Shown: piece after piece, positions 25,627 to 33,831 of the stretch
Position numbering within the stretch: position 1 is the first letter of the stretch
How the letters are laid out: every line of letters starts with the position of its first letter
DNA from: Bacillota bacterium
Lineage (GTDB): Bacteria > Bacillota > Clostridia > Christensenellales > Aristaeellaceae
DNA: 64,000 nt
Reading direction: 5' to 3'
NCBI GenBank assembly: GCA_023404345.1
Contig: JAEYCB010000046.1
Coordinates: 14,447 to 78,446 of the forward strand
Position numbers and translations under genes: made by a program
Notes under the pieces: model-generated
Seen by the model: only the letters and a program-made list of their open reading frames with translations
Told to the model about the DNA's origin: nothing
Database searches by the model: none

Positions 25627-27498
25627 TCAGTAGTTGTACTGAATGACCTGCTGATAGGCGCGGTAGTTGCTGGTGTGCAGCAATTCACGGCTGGTTTCCT
25701 GGCCATCCTTGTACCACACCTTTTCAGTTTCCACCACATAGCCGGTGCGGGCCTTGACGGTGGTCTTTTCCGTGCCGTAGGGAAGATCGGTATTAAGCTC
25801 ATACTTGACCTCACTGGGCGGGTCGATGGTTTTGACCACGGTGGACTGAAGGTCGATCGTCACGCCTTCGCCCAGCGACATGCCCCATATTTCCGCGCTC
25901 ATGCGGCGGTTTTTATAGTACGTGATGATAAAGATGGGGCTGTTGGTATTGTTTTTGAACTGGAAATCCAGATTGGGCCAGTTGACGGTCGCATCTTCGC
26001 CGATATTGACGTAGGTGCTGGGCCATGCGTGCGGGCTGCGGGAGACGATTTCCAGATTGGCGCGCGCCACGGCGTTGAACAGCGTGGAGGACACTTGGCA
26101 GATGCCACCGCCCACCTCCTCGATGCTCTGGCCTGCGGCGATGGCCCCGGCGGACTTGTATCCCTTTTCGGTCGTGCGCTGGCCGGTGGTCTGGTTGAAG
26201 CTGAACGTTTCACCGGGCATGAGGGCCGTGCCGTTGATGGCCTGACAGGCCAGGTCGATATTGGTATTGCGGTTGGAGTCGTTGGTGGTTTCGGTGGTGT
26301 AGGCCGCGATAAGCCCAAAGCTGGCCACCAGCTCATCCTTGGTGACGGCGGGTTCGGTCACGATGGGGTCCACCGTCACCGTTACGCCGCTTTCCCAGCG
26401 GTCCAGCGCGGCGGTCACCCGCTCATAGAGCAGGTCCTGGTCCAGCGTGACACCGGGCTGCGATTCGGTAAAGGTGAAGGTGCGCGTGGCATAGTCGAAG
26501 GACTGGATCTGCGCGTCCACCGGATCGCGCGTCACATAGGCTGCAATGTCCGCCACCAGCGTGCGAACGGCCTCATGGTCGTAGCTGGCGGTGGTCGTCA
26601 GGTTAATCCCGCTTTCCCGCAGGGCTACGGCACGGTTGGTACGCTCACGGAAGGGCGTCTGCATCGTGCTCTGAATGGTGGTGGTATTGGTGCGGCCAAT
26701 GGCGTAGGCGCGTTCCAGCACGTTTCCCAGGTCCCGCTGGGCCGGCACGTTGCTGGAATCCATCGTCCAGGTCTTGTTGCCGATGTCCACCGTAACGGAA
26801 AAAGCGTTTGGTACGTCAGACCCGTTGGCCGTGAGCAGCTGGCGCGCCTCCTCCACGGTCATGTCCCCTACATGGATGCCATCGACAAAAATGCCGGGAT
26901 AAATCACATCGCGGTCCATGTAGTCACGATACTGCTTGTAGGCCGCCACCACTTCGGGGTCATAGCGCAGAAGCTCGCCATTGATAAAGGCGTAATTGCC
27001 GAAATCCTTCCAGAAATAGCCCGCCATCTGCGGCATCATCACGACCGCCAGCACCAGCATGCCCAGCACGCTCAGAGTGATCACGGCCACGCATACATAC
27101 GCGCGCCAGCCGGGATGATCCGGCTTTTCGCTTCCCCCTCCGCCGGTGGGACGCCTGGGGGGCCGATCCCCGCCCGCGCGTCCATGCGCCCGTTTGGCGC
27201 TCTGAGACGGTCCCGGCGCAGGCCGGGCCGGTCTGGGCTCAGGCCTTTTCACGGCTGCCGTTTCCAACGGCTGGTCCCAGGAAAGGTCATCATCATAGAC
27301 AAAGGCATCGCGTCCAGGCGAAACGGCATCCCCGTTTTCGTACGTCTCATCCAGCATGCTGCGGTACTGCGCCGTTTCCATGCGCGCCGGTGCAGCAAAT
27401 TCACCCTGCCCGTCCACAACGACCCTTTGGGCGCGCTTCACGCTGGGCCCCGATTGGGCCAATCCCGGACCACCTGCGCCATAGCGCCCTGCCGCCAT
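25627..27498 (-). CDS. VanW family protein with membrane anchor and C-terminal G5-like domain
   Basis: A 623-residue protein. Residues 1-130 are a low-complexity cytosolic region rich in Pro, Arg and Gly; a membrane helix lies near 132-157; then comes a peptidoglycan-binding-like domain (VGDMTVEEARQLL, about 205-390), the VanW domain (about 410-550; INGTALMPGETFSFNQ, GGGICQVSSTLFNA) and a G5-like end (YVVETEKVWYKDG). The type is common in Clostridia and probably acts at the cell wall. GGGGAGGG precedes ATG. It starts 22 bases after rex, probably in one transcript. Confidence 0.9.
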   Translation of the reverse strand: MAAGRYGAGGPGLAQSGPSVKRAQRVVVDGQGEFAAPARMETAQYRSMLDETYENGDAVSPGRDAFVYDDDLSWDQPLETAAVKRPEPRPARPAPGPSQSAKRAHGRAGGDRPPRRPTGGGGSEKPDHPGWRAYVCVAVITLSVLGMLVLAVVMMPQMAGYFWKDFGNYAFINGELLRYDPEVVAAYKQYRDYMDRDVIYPGIFVDGIHVGDMTVEEARQLLTANGSDVPNAFSVTVDIGNKTWTMDSSNVPAQRDLGNVLERAYAIGRTNTTTIQSTMQTPFRERTNRAVALRESGINLTTTASYDHEAVRTLVADIAAYVTRDPVDAQIQSFDYATRTFTFTESQPGVTLDQDLLYERVTAALDRWESGVTVTVDPIVTEPAVTKDELVASFGLIAAYTTETTNDSNRNTNIDLACQAINGTALMPGETFSFNQTTGQRTTEKGYKSAGAIAAGQSIEEVGGGICQVSSTLFNAVARANLEIVSRSPHAWPSTYVNIGEDATVNWPNLDFQFKNNTNSPIFIITYYKNRRMSAEIWGMSLGEGVTIDLQSTVVKTIDPPSEVKYELNTDLPYGTEKTTVKARTGYVVETEKVWYKDGQETSRELLHTSNYRAYQQVIQYNY

Positions 27499-27520
27499 CC
27501 AAAACCCTCCCCGCCGCGGC

Positions 27521-28150
27521 TCAGTTCCTTTCCCTGAGCATGCGGAAACTCAATACCTCGAGGCCTTCATCCAGGTGCACATTCACCACGGACGTTCCCT
27601 CCGGCACCTTCAGATCCAGCGGTGCGAAGTTCCAAAAGCCCTTGATCCCACGCTCGCAAAGCGTGTCCACCATCCGCTGCGCATGCGAAACCGGCACCGC
27701 TATCACGGCGATATCCACCGTGTTTTCATCCAAATAACGTTTCAGCTCCGTCACATCCTGCACAACGTTGCTGCCCACCGTCATGCCGATTTTGGCCTCG
27801 TCGCTGTCAAAGATGGCGATGGTTTCAAAGCCGTTGGCTGGGAAGGAATCCGAAAGCGCCACTGCACGCCCTATGTTTCCCGCTCCCACGATGATCATGC
27901 GATGTGCGCGGTCCACACCCAGAATGTGGCCGATATGCTCGCGCAGTCCGCTGACGGAATAGCCGTATCCCTGACGGCCAAACCCGCCGAAGCAGTTGAT
28001 GTCCTGCCGGATTTGCGATGCGGTTAAGTGCATTCGATTGCCGAGCCCCTGGGAGGAAATCTGGTGGACACCCTCTTTTTCCAGTTCCTTGAGATGCCGG
28101 TAATAGGCGGGCAACCGCTTGATGACCGCCTCGGATACATAACCTGCCAT
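27521..28150 (-). CDS. rex: Redox-sensing transcriptional repressor Rex
   Basis: A 209-residue repressor that senses the NADH/NAD+ ratio and controls fermentation and respiration genes. N-terminal winged helix (residues 1-80; KRLPAYYRHLKEL, ISSQGLGNRMHLTASQIRQD, FGGFGRQGYGY) is followed by a Rossmann domain with IIVGAGNIGRAVA near residue 92 and VIAVPVSHAQ. Length matches the family. ATG 28150 is chosen over upstream codons because AATGGAGGAA precedes it and the Rex homology begins there. Followed by the VanW gene. Confidence 0.96.
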   Translation of the reverse strand: MAGYVSEAVIKRLPAYYRHLKELEKEGVHQISSQGLGNRMHLTASQIRQDINCFGGFGRQGYGYSVSGLREHIGHILGVDRAHRMIIVGAGNIGRAVALSDSFPANGFETIAIFDSDEAKIGMTVGSNVVQDVTELKRYLDENTVDIAVIAVPVSHAQRMVDTLCERGIKGFWNFAPLDLKVPEGTSVVNVHLDEGLEVLSFRMLRERN

Positions 28151-28237
28151 AGCGAACGTTCCTCCATTCCGGGTTGTCAAAGCAGCGGCCTCCCACAGCG
28201 GCCGCTCCGGCGACATTTGTCTGAAAAATCAGTTTTT

Positions 28238-28266
28238 ATTATAGCACAACGTCTGTTTTCTCACAA
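28238..28266 (-). promoter_or_regulatory. Sigma-A promoter of rex-vanW
   Basis: Minus strand TTGTGA (28261-28266), 17-base spacer, perfect TATAAT (28238-28243). The TTGTGA -35 resembles half of a Rex operator (TTGTGA-N6-TCACAA) but no inverted partner is present. Confidence 0.8.
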
Positions 28267-28292
28267 GGCGTGTGCGGTGAAAGCATCTGAGA

Positions 28293-28326
28293 AAAGCAGC
28301 CGTGGAGCATTCTCCACGACTGCTTT
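28293..28326 (-). terminator. Terminator of the rpmH-jag operon
   Basis: AAAGCAG-C-CGTGGAG pairs with CTCCACG-A-CTGCTTT (14 pairs with one mismatch) around CATT; on the minus strand the stem runs into CTTTTC. Lies 18 bases past the jag stop. Confidence 0.8.
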
Positions 28327-28343
28327 CCAGGCCCGGCGGGCTG

Positions 28344-29243
28344 TCAGTTTTGCTGCTTGAGGGTAATGACCACGTGACGGTTGGGTTCCTCGCCCTCGCT
28401 GTGAGTGGTAACAGCGTCGTTTTGCTGCAAAGCGCTGTGTAAAATGCGGCGCTCATAGGGGTTCATAGGCTCCATGACCACCTTGCGGCCTGTCTTGACG
28501 GCACGGTTTGCCATGCGGTTGGCCAGGCGGCGCAGCGCCTCCTCACGCTTGGCGCGATAGTTTTCGGTGTCCAGCGTGACGCGAATGTAGTCCTCGCTGC
28601 CCTTGTTGACATACAGGCTGGTCAGGTATTGCAGCGCGTCCAGCGTTTCGCCGCGGCGGCCAATCAAAATGCCCAGCGTGTCGCCGAACATGTCCACGCG
28701 CACGTTGCCCTCCTCGTCGCGGCGGGCGTTGATGGTGACCTCCACGCCCATCAGACGGGTCACGTCCGTCAGGAAGGTGAAGGCGCGTCCCTCGGGCGCC
28801 TGTGCATCGGCGGGAGGCTGCACCGTCTCCGGCGCGGGCGCGGCGGGTTTTTCGGATGCCTGTTTGCGCTCCGCGGCGGGTTTTTCGGCCTTGGCCGGCT
28901 TTGCGGGCTTCTCCGCTCTGGGCTGCTCCGTCTTTTCCTGTGCAGCGGGCTTTTCAGGTTTCTCTGCCTTGGGCTTGGAGGCGCGCTTGCGGGCGGGCTT
29001 TTGCTCCGGCACCTTGACGGCTTCCTCCAGCGCGACGGAGGAAAGCACATCCTCCCCGCCCTCGGCGTCCTCGCGCACGGTCAGGCGCACCACCACGGGC
29101 TTGCCGCCCAAAATACCCAAAAATCCCTTGCTGCCTTCGTCCAGGATATCAATTTTGACATCCGCAAAGGAAACGCCCAGCTTTTCAAGGCCCTGGGTAA
29201 CGGCCTCTTCCATGGTTTTGGCGCTGGATTCCACAGACCTCAT
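28344..29243 (-). CDS. jag: RNA-binding protein Jag (SpoIIIJ-associated, KhpB)
   Basis: A 299-residue protein: N-terminal Jag domain (residues 1-50; VDEAV-like AVTQGLEKLGV, SKGFLGILGGKP), a 70-residue Lys/Ala/Pro/Glu-rich linker (about 78-148), a KH domain (IGRRGETLDALQYL) and an R3H domain (NPYERRILHSAL). It binds RNA with KhpA and affects cell elongation and division. Last gene of rpmH-rnpA-yidD-yidC-jag; its ATG overlaps the yidC stop by 4 bases. The linker is longer than in Bacillus. Confidence 0.95.
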   Translation of the reverse strand: MRSVESSAKTMEEAVTQGLEKLGVSFADVKIDILDEGSKGFLGILGGKPVVVRLTVREDAEGGEDVLSSVALEEAVKVPEQKPARKRASKPKAEKPEKPAAQEKTEQPRAEKPAKPAKAEKPAAERKQASEKPAAPAPETVQPPADAQAPEGRAFTFLTDVTRLMGVEVTINARRDEEGNVRVDMFGDTLGILIGRRGETLDALQYLTSLYVNKGSEDYIRVTLDTENYRAKREEALRRLANRMANRAVKTGRKVVMEPMNPYERRILHSALQQNDAVTTHSEGEEPNRHVVITLKQQN

Positions 29244-30217
29244 TTCAACGCTCCCTCCCCTGCGGTCTCAGGCTGATTTTCGTCCATCTTCTCAAACATC
29301 TTGTTCATCACCAGGCCCTGCACCCAGGCAAATACGTTGCTGACCACCCAGTAAAGGGCGAAAATCGCGTTGTAGCTGGAGCAGATCCACAGCGAGAACA
29401 GGGGGAAGAAATACTTCATAAACTTGTTGGTGCCGGCTGCGGGATTGTTGGGATCGGCGGCGGGCTGCGGCTGGGACAGCGTCATCAGATACTGCGTGAC
29501 GGCGGCCAGAATGGGCAGAATGAACCAGCCGTTATTATGCGCATAGATGCTGAGGTTGACAATCAGCAGGTTCAGCTGAGGAATGACGGACCACAGCTGC
29601 GTCTCCTGCGCATAGATAGGCAGGGTCTGAAGCGCAGCAAAGACGGTTTCACCGCTGATGGTGGTGGCGTCAATGCCATACTGTGCAAGCGCCGTTACAG
29701 ATGCGGGATCAAGCGAAGCAAAGACCTTGGCCCAGATATCCGCAGGAATAATGCGCAGATTAGCGCTGTCGGCAATGACGGGATTGAAGGGGCTGTCCGG
29801 CATCCAGATGTTTTTGATCCACAGCCAGCTTTCGTTGGTCTGCGTGCCGGTGGTGAGCAGGCCCAGGGCCTGGCTGGCCATTTCGGTGTTGGCCACGGTA
29901 CGCATGGCGGCGAACATGATGAACAGAATCACCATGGAAACCAGCATCGGCAGGCATCCGCTCATGGGGTTGATGCCCTCACGGCGATAGAGCTCAGCGG
30001 TTTTCTGGTTGAGTTTTTCCTTGTCGTTGGCGTACTTTTTCTGCAGCTTGGCCACCTGCGGCTGCAGACGGGTCATGCGGCGCATGCTTTTACGGCTCTT
30101 GTAGTCCAGCGGCAGAAGGACCAGCTTGATCAGAATGGTAAAGATGACCATGCTCCAGCCGTAGTTGTGAATGACGGAGTTGATGCCGTTGAGGATCGCG
30201 ACCAGAAAGTCGTTCAT
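29240..30217 (-). CDS. yidC: Membrane protein insertase YidC/OxaA
   Basis: A 325-residue insertase of the Oxa1 family. WSMVIFTILIKLVLLPLDYKS is the first core helix, followed by the cytosolic hairpin (RLQPQVAKLQKKYANDKEKL) and PMSGCLPMLVSM. About 110 residues separate the second and third core helices (residues 125-235), an extracytoplasmic insertion seen in many clostridial YidCs. The C-terminus FALYWVVSNVFAWVQGLV matches the last helix. No lipoprotein cysteine. Its stop overlaps the jag start. Confidence 0.96.
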   Translation of the reverse strand: MNDFLVAILNGINSVIHNYGWSMVIFTILIKLVLLPLDYKSRKSMRRMTRLQPQVAKLQKKYANDKEKLNQKTAELYRREGINPMSGCLPMLVSMVILFIMFAAMRTVANTEMASQALGLLTTGTQTNESWLWIKNIWMPDSPFNPVIADSANLRIIPADIWAKVFASLDPASVTALAQYGIDATTISGETVFAALQTLPIYAQETQLWSVIPQLNLLIVNLSIYAHNNGWFILPILAAVTQYLMTLSQPQPAADPNNPAAGTNKFMKYFFPLFSLWICSSYNAIFALYWVVSNVFAWVQGLVMNKMFEKMDENQPETAGEGALK

Positions 30218-30223
30218 CGGGGG

Positions 30224-30463
30224 TCATTCCCTCCTTAATGTGGTATCCGGGATGTCGGGGACGGGGTCATAGCCGCCCCTGCAAAACGGGTTGCACCTTA
30301 GCAGGCGCTTGAGCGCCAGCCACCCTCCACGCAGCGCACCGAAGCGCTCAATAGCCGTGTAGGCATACTGCGAGCACGTGGGCTGGAAGCGGCACGCGGG
30401 CGGCGTATGCGGGCTGATATGCGTCCGATAAAAGCGGATAAGGCCAAGCAGCACACGCTTCAT
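30224..30463 (-). CDS. yidD: Membrane protein insertion efficiency factor YidD
   Basis: A 79-residue protein with the complete YidD signature: [35 protein letters not shown] and [13 protein letters not shown]. It is an amphipathic membrane-associated protein aiding YidC substrates. The ATG overlaps the rnpA stop by 4 bases and it ends 6 bases before yidC, the conserved order. Confidence 0.96.
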   Translation of the reverse strand: MKRVLLGLIRFYRTHISPHTPPACRFQPTCSQYAYTAIERFGALRGGWLALKRLLRCNPFCRGGYDPVPDIPDTTLRRE

Positions 30464-30807
30464 GGCGTATCCTGTCCGGCCGGAGACAGCGCGCCGGTGC
30501 GGGTAAGCAGCTGCTCCACCTGCCGGCTGAGCTGCACAAAGGGCTGCTCAGCCGCGGACGGGCGGGCCACAAACACATATAAGCCGCCGCTCATGCGCCC
30601 CAGAAGCGGGCGCACGCACTCGCGCAGGCGGCGTTTGGTGCGGTTGCGCACCACAGCCACGCCCACCTTTTTACTTACCGAAAAGCCCACCCGCTTTTGC
30701 CTGTTTTTCACAAACAGCAGCGTCAAGTCCTTTGTAGAGGCGCGTTTGCCCCGGCGATAGACGTAGCTGAACTGCCGGTTGGGTCCCAAACGGTTCTGCC
30801 TTTGCAC
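30460..30807 (-). CDS. rnpA: Ribonuclease P protein component
   Basis: A 115-residue basic protein that assists the RNase P RNA in 5' tRNA maturation. [27 protein letters not shown] and [17 protein letters not shown] (the RNR motif) are diagnostic. No ATG precedes the homology in frame; GTG 30807 is the best start although its AAAGGA is about 13 bases away. Lies between rpmH (131-base gap) and yidD. Confidence 0.95.
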   Translation of the reverse strand: MQRQNRLGPNRQFSYVYRRGKRASTKDLTLLFVKNRQKRVGFSVSKKVGVAVVRNRTKRRLRECVRPLLGRMSGGLYVFVARPSAAEQPFVQLSRQVEQLLTRTGALSPAGQDTP

Positions 30808-30938
30808 GACGAAGCCATCGTCCTTTCGGGGGAATCTGCGCTTTTGGGCGGTATCGGAAAAGCCCGTACCCACTTCACCCGATATCAGAAATGGGGCGGG
30901 CTTTACCGAACCTTGCTTATGAAGCCGTCCTGACGGAA

Positions 30939-31073
30939 TCAGGCGCTGAGCACCTTGCGGCCACGGCGGCGGCGGGCGGCCAGCACACGGCGGCCGTTCT
31001 TGGTGGACATACGGGCACGGAAGCCGTGCACCTTGCTGCGCTGGCGCTTCTTGGGCTGATAGGTACGGAACAT
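30939..31073 (-). CDS. rpmH: 50S ribosomal protein L34
   Basis: A 44-residue very basic protein starting [14 protein letters not shown] and ending [11 protein letters not shown], the entire bL34 family length. AAGGAG lies 8 bases before ATG 31073. First gene of the cluster with rnpA, yidD, yidC and jag. In most bacteria dnaA is found divergently upstream; here a surface-protein gene lies there instead. Confidence 0.97.
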   Translation of the reverse strand: MFRTYQPKKRQRSKVHGFRARMSTKNGRRVLAARRRRGRKVLSA

Positions 31074-31156
31074 CAGTAAACACTCCTTACAGAAATCAAT
31101 GTATGGCGTCGCGCGCAGCGGTTGCAGCACGCAGGATACCACAAAACAACTATTCT

Positions 31157-31185
31157 AGTATAGCCAACGCACCGCCCTATGTCAA
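31157..31185 (-). promoter_or_regulatory. Strong sigma-A promoter of the rpmH operon
   Basis: Minus strand perfect TTGACA (31180-31185), 17-base spacer, TATACT (31157-31162); transcription would start about 75 bases before rpmH. Confidence 0.9.
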
Positions 31186-31266
31186 GATGAAAGGCATGTT
31201 TTCAGCGAAAAATGTGAGATATACTGGTGCGGGGAGAAGGCGGCGGGCATATGCCCGCGATATCTG

Positions 31267-31300
31267 CAAAAAATCGCCCGCAGGGCTGCTGCCCGCGGGC
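31267..31300 (-). terminator. Terminator of the sortase-type surface protein gene
   Basis: GCCCGCAGGGC (31276-31286, one bulge) pairs with GCCCGCGGGC (31291-31300) and the minus strand continues into TTTTTT. Another perfect palindrome GCGGGCATATGCCCGC lies at 31243-31258. Confidence 0.8.
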
Positions 31301-31307
31301 GCCGGGT

Positions 31308-32692
31308 TTATAACTGATGCCTGCGTTTTCTGCCGGAAAGTGCCGCCGCCGCAAGGCATGCCCCCGATGCCAGCAGCAGGGCCGTCCAAAGGGTTCTCTG
31401 GCTGCCTTCCCCGGTTTGCGGCGGCGCGGAAGCGGGCTGGGTCATACCGCATTTGCTGCATTTGCCGTTTTGAAAATCATGGGCTGTTTTAGCAATGACT
31501 TTTCCTTTTTCCAGCAGCATGCCGCACAGGCTGCAAACCTTGTCGCCGGTGTAACCTTCGGCTATGCAGGTTGCCTGCTTTTCACCGACAAGGCTGATCT
31601 GGTCGTGGCGGTCCAGCACAAAATGCCGGGCGTCATCTGCCACCAGCACGTCCGTCTGGGCGGCGGCAGTGGTCTGCGCCCTTTGGGGATCGGTCATGTT
31701 GCCCGCCGCGTCGGTATAGTACTTCGCTTCCTGTACCATCACGTCCGCACCGGTGCCCGTCATCTGCAGGGTGACGGTGCCCTGATTCGCAGGCGCATCA
31801 TACCGGCCGTCACCGATGAGGATATCGCCGTTTCCGCAGTTCTGGCTGCCGGCTCCGTATTGGAAAACGGTGTTTCTGATCGTCAGATGGGTCGTTGCTC
31901 CCGGCTGGGCCACCGCGCGAACGGGCGCCCCGTAGGTTCTGGTGCTTGCCGCCTGCGGAGAATCCATCAGCGCGCAATCGGTAAAGGTACAGTTTTCCAG
32001 CGTGATATTCTGCACGCCCGCCGATTTGTGATTGATGTTCAGCCCCACGGCGATATCCGTAAATGCGGTGTCGCTGATGAGAATCTCTCCGGCAGCGTTG
32101 GTATAGAAAGCCGTATTGGCATTGCTTCCCCGCCTGCATCAAAGGAGCATCGGCTTAGGGTAATGTTGATGCGGCCTTCTTTATTGGCATTGTTGGTGAA
32201 ATAGACCCGGTTCATGTTCTTGCAGTTTTCAAAGTACAAATTGACCGTATGGGCCGTATTTCTCTGGCCCCATGCCGCAATGCCGTTGAGATCATACACC
32301 CTGACGGTGATGTCCCTGTCCAGAAATACGCCGGACGCGCTCTGCCTGCCGCTGTCGCGGTCATACCGGTAGATATCAATTTCCAGATCGCATTCGCCTC
32401 CCGAAACCGTAGCGCCGTTTCCGTGGATAATGATATCATCCGCCACATGTCCATGGGTAAGGGAACCCACATCGGCATTGGTTTTGCAATACAGCTCGGC
32501 CACCCCTGCCGGCCGACTCATGTACACGGCATTGAGCGCCTGGGCCAGCGTGGGATAATAGCTGCCGTTGTAATAAACCGTATTTGTGCCAAAGGAAGCA
32601 TCGTCGGGCTTTGCTTCCATGCCCATGGCGAAAAATGGCACCAGCGCCAGCACGGTTATCAGCAACAGCAGGACCCGGGGTTTCCTGTTCAA
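31308..32692 (-). pseudogene. Secreted surface protein with sortase signal, frameshifted
   Basis: Two frames together encode about 460 residues: a signal peptide (RKPRVLLLLITVLALVPFF), a right-handed beta-helix-like region with polymorphic repeats (ENCKNMNRVYFTNN, LENCTFTDCAL), a CXXC segment (VCSLCG, KCSKCG) common in clostridial surface proteins and a sorting signal PPQTGE followed by a helix and RKRRHQL. The frame changes at a C4 run (32128-32131): adding one base restores continuity (SFDAGG to SNANTAFYTN). TTG 32692 with AGGTGAGG upstream is the likely start. Could be a true null, a phase-variable tract or a base-call error. Confidence 0.75.
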
Positions 32693-32744
32693 TGCAATCC
32701 CCTCACCTTTTTTCGAATGTGTTTTTCGGGACAGAATCTCATGC

Positions 32745-32773
32745 ACTTCTGAAAAGTGATTTTTCACAGAAGT
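32745..32773 (-). other. Inverted repeat in the leader of the surface protein gene
   Basis: ACTTCTG (32745-32751) and CAGAAGT (32767-32773) flank AAAAGTGATTTTTCA; the hairpin lies between the promoter candidate and the start codon. Confidence 0.4.
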
Positions 32774-32786
32774 TCCATAGCTCGAT

Positions 32787-32815
32787 ATATTATCATAATT
32801 ATTTACAAGCATCAA
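32787..32815 (-). promoter_or_regulatory. Candidate promoter of the surface protein gene
   Basis: Minus strand TTGATG (32810-32815), 17-base spacer, TAATAT (32787-32792), in an AT-rich gap. Confidence 0.5.
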
Positions 32816-32875
32816 CCGAAAACCATATATTGGAATATTCCTTTCTGCTTCGCTCATTTCCGCTAAAAACCGGCA

Positions 32876-32905
32876 TGCATGCTTTTGTGTCCAGCGCAGC
32901 ATACT
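32876..32905 (+). promoter_or_regulatory. Sigma-G-like promoter of orf48-spoVAC
   Basis: TGCATG (32876-32881), 18-base spacer, CATACT (32900-32905) match the forespore sigma-G pattern (TGNAT- and CATACTA-like). It precedes spoVAC, a known sigma-G target, and is nearly identical to the site upstream of spoVAD. Confidence 0.7.
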
Positions 32906-32937
32906 GGATACGAAACCAAATCATCGGAGGAATCTGC

Positions 32938-33084
32938 ATGAACGCCGAGCGCATCACCCTGGTTCCGTCCTCGCTGATGCATGGGCCGCGTCCAGCCGAA
33001 CGCGAAATCTACCGCCGTGACCCGCCCGCTGTGGGGCAGGGGCGGCCCGCCATTGTTTCCCCGGGAGGCAGTCAGCATGGATAA
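32938..33084 (+). CDS. Short 48-residue ORF upstream of spoVAC
   Basis: Starts at ATG with CGGAGG 7 bases before it and overlaps the spoVAC start by 8 bases, so translation is probably coupled. The peptide (MNAERITLVPSSLMHGPRP...) is Arg/Pro-rich and has no recognisable domain or membrane helix. It is in the first position of the sigma-G transcript. Its 5' part has a decayed copy upstream of spoVAD in which ATG has become ATA. It could be a real small protein or a leader peptide that controls spoVAC translation. Confidence 0.5.
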   Translation: MNAERITLVPSSLMHGPRPAEREIYRRDPPAVGQGRPAIVSPGGSQHG

Positions 33085-33535
33085 GCAGCGCATTCACACC
33101 AATCCCAAGCACTATTCCTGGCTTACGGAGCAGCTTTCGCCCCCCTCGCCCCTGGGCGCGGGGCTTGGGCGCGCCTTCTGGGTGGGCGGCCTCATCTGCG
33201 TGCTGGGCCAGATCATCGCGGACGTGGGCGTACATTGGCTGGACATGAATGCGCGCGCCGCCTCCAGCCTGACCAGCATCACGCTGGTGTTTCTCACGGC
33301 GCTGCTCACGGGCATAGGCGTATTTGACAAACTGGGCAAATACGCGGGCGCCGGGTCCTTTGTGCCCATCACCGGATTTGCCAACGCCATGGTGTCGCCC
33401 GCGCTGGAATTTCGCCGCGAGGGACTGGTGCTGGGCCTGGGCGCCAAATTGTTTTCCATCGCCGGGCCGGTGCTGGTATACGGTATCGGCGCCTCTGTGC
33501 TGGTGGGCATCATCTACGCGCTTTTTTTCCGCTAA
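33077..33535 (+). CDS. spoVAC: Stage V sporulation protein AC
   Basis: A 152-residue membrane protein (Bacillus SpoVAC is about 150) with the family start NPKHYSWLTEQLSPPSPL, then several helices including FLTALLTGIGVFDKLGKYAG and AGSFVPITGFANAMVSPALEF. SpoVAC acts as the channel for dipicolinic acid in the spore inner membrane. GGGAGG lies upstream of ATG 33077. Normally followed directly by spoVAD; here about 5.5 kb of sugar genes intervene. Confidence 0.95.
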   Translation: MDKQRIHTNPKHYSWLTEQLSPPSPLGAGLGRAFWVGGLICVLGQIIADVGVHWLDMNARAASSLTSITLVFLTALLTGIGVFDKLGKYAGAGSFVPITGFANAMVSPALEFRREGLVLGLGAKLFSIAGPVLVYGIGASVLVGIIYALFFR

Positions 33536-33765
33536 ATTAGCTGCGGGAAGCTTGCAGCGCCGTTGAAATGGCAAAGCATTGCGCTTTCCGTATTTTCGCA
33601 ACGCTCCACCGTTTCTGCTCTGTCAGATACCAACACCATATGACCTTCGAATCCCGTAACAATGATCGACTGCCGGGCAGTGAATCGCAGCGGATGCGCC
33701 TTTCCGTCTAAAAATAAAAGCCTGCATCGTTATTGGCTGGCCAGATTGCAGGAAACTGTATTCAT
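33536..33765 (-). pseudogene. Possible decayed gene remnant beside spoVAC
   Basis: Minus-strand frames read DEYSFLQSGQPITMQ, then after a shift LFLDGKAHPLRFTARQSIIV and TGFEGHMVLVSDRAETVER to a stop within the spoVAC end. It looks like the tail of a sugar-metabolism protein but cannot be assigned. There is no RBS and the segment lies past the GH130 terminator. Confidence 0.25.
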
Positions 33766-33770
33766 CAACT

Positions 33771-33801
33771 AAAAGGCCCGGAACCAATTGCGTTCCGGGC
33801 C
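33771..33801 (-). terminator. Terminator of the epimerase-GH130 operon
   Basis: GGCCCGGAAC (33775-33784) pairs perfectly with GTTCCGGGCC (33792-33801); minus strand continues TTTTAG. Lies 30 bases after the GH130 stop. Confidence 0.88.
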
Positions 33802-33831
33802 CGGCATCATTTGTCGCATTGCCTGCCGTGT

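Noticed and set aside
28238..28266. Rex operator in the rex promoter
   Set aside because: TTGTGA is present but the second half-site TCACAA is missing at the required spacing; only a -35 element is supported.
31074..31307. oriC next to rpmH
   Set aside because: No cluster of TTATCCACA-type DnaA boxes was seen and dnaA is not present beside it.
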